From assembly GCA_029339195.1 (NCBI GenBank), contig JAPTJF010000452.1, positions 1-50,591 on the forward strand: a stretch of DNA of 50,591 nucleotides. Reading direction: 5' to 3'. The DNA comes from Micractinium sp. NFX-FRZ (lineage: Eukaryota; Chlorophyta; Trebouxiophyceae; Chlorellales; Chlorellaceae). The translations under genes and the position numbers were made by a program. This document shows positions 20,024 to 32,000 of the stretch, one piece after another. Numbering within the stretch: position 1 is the stretch's first letter; the number at the start of each line of letters is the position of its first letter. The notes beneath the pieces are model-generated. The model had not been told where the DNA came from, ran no database searches, and saw nothing but the letters and a program-made list of their open reading frames with translations.

Positions 20024-23000
20024 TCACTCGCTCATCCTTTTGCTGCGCTGCTCCGCAATCCACGCCTCGATCCTGCGCACACCAGGGGGGGCGGGGCGCC
20101 GGGGCAGGCAGCACGTCACGCCTGGGCTGTGGGACGAACCATGCTGTGATTCGTCTATGCCAGGGAGACTACGGGGCGTGTGCGTGGCGGCTGGCATGCC
20201 CGGCGAGGGAAGGGCCTCAAGGCATCGGCAGCAGCTCAAGGCATCTTCAACCCCTCACCTGGCCCTGAGCTCCGGCTGGGGCACCAAGTCCTCCTCGGTG
20301 CACCGCTGGCGGCTGCAGGCAGGCAGGACGGGGGCCGAAGGAGGGAAGGGAATGGGATCGCGGAAGGACGAGGAAGGCAGGGCGCCCCCCCCCTGGCCGC
20401 TCGAGGCTGCTGGCGCAGGCGTCAGCAGGGCAGGCGCAGAGGGAGCATGGAAGTGGGCGGCAGTGCGTGCGCGCAGCCAACAGCGATGAGTCCCACCACC
20501 ACACACATCCACACAGCTCGCCTTGGTTTGAGTGTAAACACATTGGACTGTAACTCAGTCAAAGCAGGTGCGTTGAAAGTGCACAGCGCAGCACAGCACA
20601 GCACAAGGCAGCACAGCACAGCACAGCACAATGCAGCACAATGGCACACACACCTGTATGGGTCTCGCGGGTCGCTCAGCAGCTGCTGCGCAATGCTGCT
20701 GCGCTCCACAATGTTGCCTGCACGGTGCGTGGGGCAAGGAGGTGCATGTGTGTTACCACAAGGTTACAAAGCAAATCCGACTCCACGTCTGTGCTGCGCT
20801 CCACAGTGTTGCCTGCACGGTAGCTTGGGTGCGTGCAGCATGTGTGTGCAACCACATGTATGCAGCGCTTCCACTGCTTATGCTGCTGCGCTCCACAGTG
20901 TCGCCTGCACCCCATGGCATCAGGGTGGTGAGCTCGATAGGAGCCCCCAGCTGCGGCACCCTCTGCTCTCAACGCCTGTCCCCTGCTGCCTTCGCCCCCT
21001 TGCCGCCCACACCCAGCCGCTCAACTTAGCCATCGGCCGAGGGCACCTCATAGCCTCCCCTCTTGCCCCTCCCGCACACATACGGCGCCCACAAGGAGCA
21101 CACGCCCACCCACAACTACCCTTCGCTGTGCACACAAGGCGCCCACCTACCCGAGGGCAGCTGCACCGGGTCCTGCATCAGCCCGCCCAGCAGAGGGTCC
21201 TCAAACTCCTCTGCACACGGCATGGGGATGACGTGACAGCGACACACAAGTAAAGACCCGGTGTTGGGTTGGGTTGCGCCTGGCACAGTGCAGACACACA
21301 CATCACATCGTAGTAAACGTGACAACTCACCCGGCACATCCTCAAACGCCTCCTCCTCCTCCTGCACCGACGCCTTGTACTGCAGGCAGGTAGCGGGTAT
21401 TACGAATAGCAATGGCGTTCGGTACATACGGAAGCGTGTGGCGATACAAACTCAAGGCAGAGGAGGGCGGGCGGGCAAGTACTGCTCAAGGCTGCCTGCC
21501 CCACCCCACCTCCAACCGGCAAAGGCAATGGCAAAGAAAGAAGCAGCAGTGGGGAGTGCTCACGAGCTCCACCGCCGCCGCCATCTGGTCGAGCTGCGCC
21601 ACGTCGTCATCGGGCAGCAGGCCCAGCGCGCGCAGCACCTGCACAGCACGGCGCAAAAGGCGTTGGGGGGTTGGGTTGCGCCAGGGGTGGGGCTGCGGGG
21701 GCTGCTCACGCCACATGGCGACCAGTGCGCAAGGCAGGTGGGTCATACACATGCATGTGTGGCACCCTGGCCGCGCCCCCTCCGCGTACACACAGCTGCA
21801 CAGCCTCACCGCCACCGTCGCTCCCCACCCCCCTCCACAGGCCAGCCTCTTCGCCACAATGGTGAGTGGCCTGCCAACATGTCTGTGTGTTGTGCTGCCC
21901 CACCCCCATCCCATCGCCATCACACCACACCCACCACAACCTCACCCCACCCACCAACACCCCACCCATCACCCCGCATCATAACCCACCGAGGTGAGCT
22001 CCGAGAAGAGCTGCGGGGCGCGGCCGTAGTAGTCGGTGTCGGCGGCAACGGCCTGCACATGAGTTATGGGTGTAATGGTGGTGTGGTGTGATGAGTGGGG
22101 GGAGGCGGGGGAGGAGCACAGAGCTTTGAGGCACGTGTGCGCAGGCACCTGTGGTCGCCAACATGGGGGGAGGCGGGGGAGGAGCACAGAGCTTTGAGGC
22201 ACGTGTGCGCAGGCACCTGTGGTCGCCAACACCGGTCGCAGTGGGCAAGGGAGGGGGCAGAGAAGCAGCAAGGCGCAGCCCTGACTGCCGCACATCTCAA
22301 GGCGCAGATGTGCCCTCCCTCCCCGGGAGGCAGTGCTACCGTGCAGTACCGCCCCCGCTGGCAGCACCGTACCTGCACCCACTCCTGGGGGCGTGCGCGG
22401 TACAGGTGCAGGTGGATCTGCGCCAGCTGCAGGCAGGAGCAGGGGAGGGGGGTGGGGGGCAGGGAGGCAAACAAACCAGTATGTTGGTCCCCCAGGGCCA
22501 CATGCACCGAAGACCGTGGAAGGTCGGTGCATTCTGAAGGTCTGCTCCGCGCCAGCTTCAGGACAACAGCACGCAGGACCCACCCCAACCCCATCCTCTC
22601 CACCCACACAAACTCCTCTGAGGGTGGCAAAGTCCCAGCAACAGGCGTAGGGGTCGCCCCCACCCTGCCCACAAACATCGCTTAACAACTATGCTGACAC
22701 ACATGCCCAACCCCGGCCGCATGTTGGGCTCCTTTGGGTGCCACCTGAAGGCGTCGGGGCCGCCGTCTGTCCCCCTCCTTCTTCCCTTCAACACGTACAC
22801 CTCCGACAAATACCTCCCTTACGGCCTCGCCAATGCAAAACACGTTCGAAACACTCCCCCAGCCCCACCTGCGTGATGAGCTCCTTGGGGTGCCAGCCAA
22901 AGGCCTCGGGGTCCCGCAGCCGCAGCCGCTTGCGCTCCTCGGGGACTGAGGGGGGCGGGTGTGGTTGGGTGGGGGAGCAGGTGGGCAGGGGCACGAGGGG

Positions 23001-26000
23001 CGAGGTGGGAGGCACGAGCAAAGTTGGTGAGATTGCCTGCGCTGGTGCACACCCACACCCTCGCGGCAGCAGGTCAGTGGCACCACCCTTGCCGCAGCAC
23101 GCAAGAGGGCCATGCAGTACCACCACAGTACCGCTGCGGTACCCCCTCACCCGTGAGGTACTTGAGGAAGAAGTTGTTGATCTTGGCTGTGCGGGTGCGC
23201 ACGGCGTCGTCAAAGTAACAGCCCGCCACGCCGCGGTCCTCCTGTGAATTTATTTGTGAGGGGGAGAAGATACGGGGAGAGTGGGTAAACACCCCGGACA
23301 GCCACAAATTGAGGGACAAGAGCAGGCCTCTGCGTCGTCAAAGTAGCAGCCAGCCACGCCGCGGTCCCCCTGTGATTTTGTTCGTTCGTGGGGACAGGGA
23401 AGCGGAAGAAAGGAAAGGATTCGCCCCAGGCAGATGAATAGTGAGAAACAAGGGCGGCCTGTGCTTCGTCACGCTAGCAGCCAGCCACGCCGCGGTCCTC
23501 CAGAACGTGAGTGTGGGGACAAAAGACAGGACGAGGGTTGAAACACCTCCGGCAGCTAACCAGTGAGGGACAAGAGCGGGCGTCGTCACACTGGCAGCAT
23601 GCTACGCCCGGGTCCTCCTGCGCCGAGAGTTGACGTCACCCAGGCTGCCTCGTGCCTTGACGGAAGAAGAGAAACAACAACAAAACGTGCCCAACTCACG
23701 ACCCCCACCCGCCTCACCGCCGTGAGCTGCATGAGCTTGATCACGATTGACGCCTGGCTGAAGTAGTGCTGCAGAAGGGGGGAGGAAGGCGGGGGGTGGG
23801 GGCATGGGTGAGGAGGAGGGCAGGTTGGGCCTACATGCACCCTCCAGCCGTCACCCACACTGCTGGCACCACAAGAACAAGCAGCACCTGAGGGCGACCC
23901 TTCTTGAACACTCCCTCCATGTGCTGCTGCAGCACCGATGCCAGCCCCAAAAGACAGGACCGAGAGACAATAGACGCGAAGGGGGAGTGGCAACAGAAGA
24001 ACAACAGCACCGGTCCCCGCACCTTGAGAGTGACCTGCGCCTGCTGCAGCTGCCCCGCCCGCTCCTGCTGCTGCTCCTGGGGCAGCGCCGCCCAGGCGGC
24101 CGCGTCCGCCTGCAGCCGCTCCGTCTCCTGGACCTACAGGTGGATGTGGGGGGAGAGATGGTTGTGGGGGAAGATGCAGTAGAAGAGGGGGTTGGGCATT
24201 ACATAACATGATGTAATCAAGAACTGAGGGGGTGGTTGGCGGGGCGGGGGCATGCATCCGCCTGGACGCTGCGCCTTCTGGAGCTGACCACACAAGAAGC
24301 GCTCCAAGGTAAAGAAACCCTTGTTCAGCAGCTTCACGCGGCAGCTTGCCCACCGCCTCCCCCAGCTGCCCCCAACCCGCTGTCAGTTGCACGTTTGTTG
24401 TTAGGCATGATGAAGGCACGAACGTGCCCGCCTGCAGCAGCCTTGTCCAACTACTGCACAGCTGTTCCCTCACACCCTTGGCATCCATGGACTTGCCCTT
24501 CATGTGCGTACAGCCAGGAGCCCCACCAGCGGCAGCCCGTCAACCGCCTCCCGCAGCCGCCCACACCCCGTTTTGCGTACAAGCTGTTGACAAGCGATGC
24601 TGTGAACACGAACAGCGCCCCACCTGCGGCAGCTTGTCCAGCGCCTCCTGCAGCAGGTGCTGCGAGTCGTTGAGCAGCACATGCAGGAACTGCGATGGGT
24701 GGGGGGGAAGCGGCGCGTGTGGGCGGGGTGAATTGATGAGCAGATGTCGAGGGTTGGGATCACCTGCCGGCACGTGGTTCAGCAGCAGGCGCATGAAGTG
24801 CGGGGGAGGAGTCGGGATGAAGGGCAGGAGATGCTTGTTGGGTGTTCATCACACTCAGCATGCATGCTGTCGAGTTGTTGAGCAGGGCCACATGATGGTT
24901 CTGGTTGCGATCGTGGGGTGGGGGCCTGCCGGACAATCAATCAACCCCAAAAAGAATGTATTGAAGATGCAAGGCCTCACCTGCACGTTGATCTTGAACT
25001 GCTGCTGCACCAGGCGGCGCCAGGCGTCGCGGTGCTGCGGGCAGGGACGGGGGGCGGGTAATTAGGCAGGCAGGCAAGGGAGGGCGTGAGTAAGTGGGCG
25101 AGTGCAGGCCCAGTGTGGGGAGCTGCAGTGCACCTTGGTCCGCAGCGTGCGCAGCAGCCTGGGGGTTGCCGCCTGCCAGCTCGACTGCCAGCATATGTTT
25201 GTGTCCCCCTCATCACCGCCACCCCCCAACTGGGCGGCACACACTTGTGCACCCCGCGCCCTCCCCCACCCATTCAAGCACACACCTGGGGCAGGTTCCA
25301 CAGGTAGATCAGGATGTCGCCAATCTGCACATGACATGAAGAAATCAAAGGTAAACATTTGCTTAACAAACAGGGGTCCTCTTTGACTGGTTCCACACGT
25401 AGACCAGGATGTCGCCACCGCACATCGTGTACAGTGCAATTTTCAATTCAAGAGGTGAGCGCACACAGACCCTCGTGTGTGGAGTACCCCTGCTTGGGGC
25501 CCAAGGCAGTGGATGTCGCCCCTCTGCCTGCCCGCGGGAGGGGCGGGACACGTTTCTTCCCCCCCCTCCCTCCCCTGCCAAGCCGTGCGAAACCCAACTG
25601 CCACCCGCACCCACCTGCTTGCGGGTGGCAAACTTCTCGAGAAAGGTGTTGTGCCGGTCCGTGATCTCGATGTCGATGTACAGCTGCAGCAGGCTGCGGT
25701 ACAGGGGCGGGCGGTACAGGCGGTACACACGTGGGCCAGGGGGGCAGTACAGGAAGCGAGTGAGATGTCGATTTCCATGTGCCACAGGCCCCAGCGCTAC
25801 AACGAGGGTTCCATGTGCCACAGGCCCAGCACTACAACGAGGGTTCCATGTGCCACAGGCCCAGCACTACAACGAGGGGAGGGGGCAATAGAACTAGCAT
25901 AGCTGCAGCGGGCTGCGGTGCAGGGCAAGCAGGGAAATGTGGGGCGGGGGCCAGGGCAGTGCGGCGGGGTAGCGGCTGCGCCATCTCTCCTCTCCGCAAC

Positions 26001-29000
26001 AGCACTCCAGCACTCCTTCCATTCCCTGCCACCCGCAGCCAGCGTTGGGCGTGCAACAGGCAACACCATGTCTCACCTGCCCACCCTTGCCGACACTGGC
26101 CCCACCGTGATCAGCAATAGATGACGGAGTCTCACCTTCCCACCATGTACTGGATGACCAGCGGGTGCACCTCAAACAGCAGCGCCACCTCGGAGGCGGA
26201 GGCGGACTGGCGGTACCGCTGGCGGTCTGCACAGGACAAGAAGGGGACACGGCTAGCTTGGGTTCAGTTGGGAGAATGATGGTGGCCAGTGCGTGCACTG
26301 AGGCGGACTGGATGTAGCGTCGGCGGGGGCCCAGGAGGGGTGAGACACGCGATGGAAGGGCAGGCTGGAGTCGCAGGGTATCAGTTGCAGGCCAGGAAGA
26401 GGGCAGGTGGCCAGTGTGGCAGGGCCGCGCTTCAGGCCTGGCGTGTGCCCGCTCACCTTCCTCCGGCTGCGGCATGTACGAGTGCAGCGCCTCCACCATC
26501 TTCCCCCTGCAAGTTTAAATGAATACACCAGGGCCATGTAGGCGTGAGCCGCAACCACCGTCTGGGGCGGCGCCGACGCCCGGGTACGCAGCGCAGCGGA
26601 GGCACGCACACCTCAGGAGGGGGGGGCGAGCGGTGCTGACTGATGAGGAAAGACAGAGAGGCAGCCCCACCTAGGAAGGCGCTGCGCATGCAGGAGGGAG
26701 GCTGCCCAGGGGGATGCCCAAAATGCACACACATGCACACAGTAAGCAGCTTGGATGTCCTCCCTGGTCAGGGGCACCGGCCCTCGGCTGCACCTGAGAA
26801 AGGCATCCCTGGCCCCCACGCAAAACTGCGGACCACAACCCAGCCCCCCAGCGCACCTGAGGAATGCGTTGCGCACGCAGGAGGGGCTGCCCAGCAGAGC
26901 GCTCAAACCACATACACACACTGACAGACCCACTGAGCAACATAGATGGCCCCTGGTCAAAGGCAGCAGCCCTCCCTGGGCACCTGCATACGGCAGCCCA
27001 GCCCCCCCCCACCGGCGAACTCGAGAACCACCCCAGCCCCCCGCCAGCGCACCTGAGGAATGCGTTGCGCACGCAGGAGGGGCTGCCCAGGAAGACGGTG
27101 AAGTAGACCATGAACTCCTCCATGCGCCGCGACTCCACCAGGTCGGGCCTGCGAATGTAGGTGGTTCAACGTTCAACAGAGGTGAAATGGACCAACACAA
27201 GAGTAACATTGAAGTGGGCTATGAACTTGCTCCATGCGGCGGGACTCCACCAGGTCGGGCCTGCATGCACATGGCGGGATTGTAATCACCAAAAGTGCAG
27301 TGTTGGATGGAAAGTGGGACCGCGAGCACTCCTCCATGCGGCGCGACTCCGCTTGTCCGGGCCTGCAACCAATCCGCCTGTGTGTGCTGAGCTGCGTCAG
27401 GTGCGAGCAGCGCCCAAGCGCCTCGCCCAGCCCCGCCACCCCCACGACTTGGCAATCACCCAAAACCACGTCCACCACCCCCACCTAACCGAGCCCCCCC
27501 CCAACCCACCGCACGCGCCCCACCCAGAGCAGCAGCGACCAAGCCTCGCCAGCCGCCCTCTCACCACCCCAAGTCACCACACCCCTGGGTGCACCCACCC
27601 ACCGGGCGCGCCCCACCCAGAGCAGCAGCTCTCCCAGGTCCTCCATGAAGTACTCCTGCGGGAGGGCAGGCGGTACTGCAGCCGGGTTAAGGTTGGGGTT
27701 AGGGTTGGGGGCTGCTCCGGTACCGCGGGTCAAGGCTGAGGTTGGGGTTGGGGTTGGGGTTGGGCTGCACGGGTTCCGCATCGGGGACAGGTTGTGTTAG
27801 GACGAATCGCAGGGATACCGCAGTGGCCCAGGGGGTGGGGTGAGGGGTTATGGGGTTGGTCTCACCGGCAGCACGCAGATCTCGCGGGAGGGCGGGTCCG
27901 GCAGCGGCAGGCTGGGCGGGCCACCCATGGCGGCGGTGGGCGACGCCAGGCGCAGCTGGTAGGCGGCAGACAGCCTGCGACTCGGCAGGGAAGGCGGTGG
28001 GGTGTACAGAGGCGGGTGAATGAGCGAGGCAGAGTCTGCGGCACGCCAGCCCAACTGGCGCCCAACCGCCCCGCCTGCACGGCAAACACAGCCGCATGCA
28101 GCAGGCCGACCTTCCACCAAGCAGCATCCAGATGCATAGAGTCGCTCCCCAAGGAGAATCTGCGCACATTCGCCTGTCCAAGCAGCCAACGAAGCTGCTG
28201 CCACCCCACCATCAACCACCCCACCCGCTCGGCCAGCACCTGTAGAAAGCCAGCGCCTCTTGCAGCAGCTGCTGGTCCTGCAGGCAGCAGCAAGGCATGG
28301 CATGGGAATGTCGGCTTGATTACGCCAAGATGTTGTATGTGCGGCAGCAGGGGGCTGGCGGCATGCAGGCGCAGGGCTGGAGGCAGAAGAGGGTGAGGAG
28401 GTTACAAGGTTGGGGACGAGGAGACGAGGTGCCACAGGAGGCGGGGCTTGCAAACACACACCGCCAGCATGGCATAGCCCCAGCGCAACGCATGCACTGG
28501 CAGCCAGCTTCCGGCCGGCTGCCCCAGCACCCTGGCAGTACCTGCAGTGCCGCATCGTAGCAGTACTGTGCCGAGCTCAGCATCCCGGTCGCCACCGCCA
28601 GCCGCTGCCCGTCCAGTGTCTGGGCGCCGCCGGGGCCCAGCCTGCGGGATAGAGGGGAAGGGGGTGCCAGGGTGCGTGGTTGGGTTGTGTGGTGGAAACA
28701 CAGGGTATGCGAAGCGTTAGGGGGGTGTCAGGGTGCTACGGGTATGTGTGTGGCAAAGATGAGGATGAGGATGAGGCAAGGATGCGGTTGGTGCCGGCCA
28801 GCAGCAGGGGCTGGGAGGATGGAGGGTGTGTGGGTCGGAAGGGAAGCCTCCCCCAGCTCACATTATGAATGAGCAGACATGGGGACACAAGCGCGTCTCG
28901 CGCCTCCCGCTCTTGCTGGCAGCGTCTCGGGCACTGAACAACACACTTGCTGCAATCCGGCCTACACAGACAACACACAACAAAGCACAGGACAGCAATA

Positions 29001-32000
29001 GCAACAAAGTGTGTGGCACCCCCACTCACGCCTCCAGGTCTTGCCGGTAGTGGTGCGCACTCTGGGCCACCCCCATGTAGTTGTCTATGTCTGCAGGAGG
29101 GGGGGGGGATAAGATCAGATTGCGCAAGTATAAAGAGGAAGCGAGGTACGGTGCGCCAACTCCCTGGTACTTGGCTGCAGAGGGGGTGGGTGGGTGCGGC
29201 GGCGTGTGTGAGGGGGGAGCGGGGAGGCAAGCAGGCAATTGCATCACAGGCGCCACTCCAGTCACTTGAGCATCATCCTGCACTTGCCTGCCCGCCCACC
29301 CGGTATCCCAGGAGCGGCTGCTTAAACGAGCTGAAGAGAAACAACAAGGTCCCACTCCCTCCCCTTGACACCCATCTGCAGTGTGCACCCCTACGTGACA
29401 CCCCACCCCGCTTGCCCCCCCCCAGTCGCAGCACACCCCATGTCAGGGAGCAACCAAGGGCCCACTCACTCTTCTTGAGCCCCATCTGCAGGGCACGCGC
29501 CGCCATGAAGAAGCACTCGCAGATGAAGTGGTACTTGCCGCCTGCAGCAACACATGGGCACTTCATAAGCTCGCCAAGCACGTCAGTCTGAAGTTGCACA
29601 CTCGCTTTCAACCCGCCTGCTGCGCCCGCTGCGTCCCCGGCCCCTGCCGCTCACCCTCCACAGGGGTGAGTAAGCAAGGGGGGAGCTACCCGCTTGCTGA
29701 GCCTCAGCAGCTGAGCCTGACGTGGCATGCACTGGCCTGGCACTGCCCAGCCAAGAACTGTCACAGCAGAGCTCCGCAAACCCACAAGGGACGGACAATG
29801 CAGGCAGGCGCACCCTCTGGCGGCCCCACGGTCTTGAACCAGTCGGCCACCTCCTCCGAAGTGGCATGCAAGCGGGTGTCGTCGGCGCCGTGGTGCAGGC
29901 GAGCAGAGGGGTCGCAGGCGTAGCTGCAGATGGGAAATAAATGGGGGAGTAGAGGGGAGACGGTGTAGAGAAGGCGATGAGGTGGGGATGCAAACGGGCA
30001 GAGGGGTTGACAGGCAAAGCTGGCCGACAGGGAGTGTGAGGCTGGGGCCAGAGGACAGGATGGGGCGCCGGGAGAGCGCAGGGGGGAGGGCAGTTTGCTG
30101 GGCACGGCTGCCTAGAGGGGGCAGGGGAGGAAGGAAAGGGGACGAGAAGGAGTTCGCAGAGCGGAAGGACCGGTCAGCTCAGCTCAGCTCAGCTCCCTGC
30201 CCGTCCATCCTGGGCATATGCTGCAACCGTTGGACCCAGGCTCGGGACCGTCCCTCCCACGCCGCCACTGCAACCGCCGCCCCCCCCCCCCGCCGCCCTC
30301 CCACGCCCGCATTGCACGCATTGCCACCCACACTCTTCATTCATTGCATTCAAGCACAACGAATGTAACGCAGCTCACCGCGCATCTAGCTTGCCCCAGG
30401 CCTTGCCGGCGAGCGGGTCCACAAACGGCTCGCACAGGCGCAGCAGCACCTGCAGGCACAGCGGTGGCAAACCGGAACTTTCGCATGTGTGTGACCTCAC
30501 CGGCATGAGGTTTGGGAGGGAGGGGGGAGAGGAGGGGAGAGGAGAGCGCCCACAAACGGCTCCCACAGCCCACCAGATCACCCATTACCAAGCACAAATG
30601 CATGCATGCATGTGCACGCCCGCACACACACCCGCCCTCACTCACCCCCGCCAAGTTGAGGGCGAAGCCGTCTGTGCAGGCCAGCTTTGGGTTGGGCCGC
30701 ATCTTGAGGCGCTCCCCGTTGGAGTTGAGGGCGGAGGCCAGCCAGGACAGGGCCGCCTCCCGGGTGTCCTGCAGAGGGAGAGGGAGGGAGGGAGGGAGGA
30801 ATGGAGGGAGGGAGGGGAAGGGCCGACACATTGATTTTCAGAGTCGTTGACTGGCAACAAGAAGGCGTCCTGCGGGGTGGGGGCAGGGAGGGATGGAGGG
30901 GGAGGGCCAACCATGGTTTCCGAAGACAATTATTTAGCACTCAGGGGGCACAGGTGCGCCTGCTGCTGACAATCGAGCAATTGGCCAACAGCAAAAGGAA
31001 CGGAGCAGCCGGCCCTAACTGGCTCTGGAGTAAGAGCACGAGGCAGGGCGTGCAGGCGTTGTTCAGAAGGGGGCTCGTGAACAGCACAAAACAAACAAGA
31101 GACAAAAAAAGCACCCGCCAGCCGCACCTGGCTTTTGAGGAAGAGCATAAGCAGGGCGTGCAGCGCACCCCGCAGCTGCTGCTGTGCCGCATGTATGCTC
31201 TGCACGCTGGCCCGCAAGTCGCCGGGGCGCCGCGAGGCTGCAGGGGCGGGGGGGCAGAGGTGGGGTCAGGATTGTAAGGGGCGGCAGGCTCCGGGGAGCT
31301 TCTCTGCATGCGGTGCTGGCATGCAGGCCGCCGGGGCGGGCGGGAAGCTTTTGTTGGCAGGGTTGGGGTCGGGCAGAGGTGGGAAGCCAAGAGGAAGACC
31401 GAGCAATGCACAGGAAGCCCCACTGGCATCATCCCAGGAGGCACCAACCAACCGACCACGACAGAGCGCTGCCTCCTTCACCCAACCGTGCAGCTTGCCC
31501 GCTCACATGCGTTGCTGAAACACTGCTGGCCAACGTCGGGCTGCCGGCGGGCAGGGCCCGCCGCGTCTGCACGGGTGGGGCGCAGGACGGGAAGGCGAGC
31601 AGGCACGGGCGAGGGTGACGCGATGATGGTTAGGCGTATTGAAGAAGTGAGCGGGCATGGCTCATTTGGTGGGCAGGCTCTCAGCAGCTTCTGCACTGGA
31701 CCACACCACCCTCTCCCACCACCGCCACACCACGCTCACATCACATCCTGCCATGCTCACTCAGGTCGGGAATGGCCGAGATGCCAAAGAAGGGGCCCAG
31801 CACGCTGAAGTTCTCCAGGGTGCGGCCATCCTGCAGCAACCGCCAGGAGACAACAAATGGTGGGGATAGCAGGGCAGGCACAGCAGGCACAGCAGGCACA
31901 TCACAGCAGGGGTGGCACATCACCCTGTGAGACCTGCCTGTGCCACACACAATCAGCCAGCCAGGCCAGCCAGCCCGTCCTGCAGACACTACACCCTAGA

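Noticed and set aside
27685..27764. Chromosome-end telomere
   Set aside because: Only a handful of degenerate units inside a long gene whose exons continue on both sides.
28920..28990. Candidate extra UBE4 exon (RPDCSKCVVQCPRRC)
   Set aside because: It has a weak TAG acceptor, but exons 15 and 16 already join in phase without it and the family has no Cys-rich insert there.
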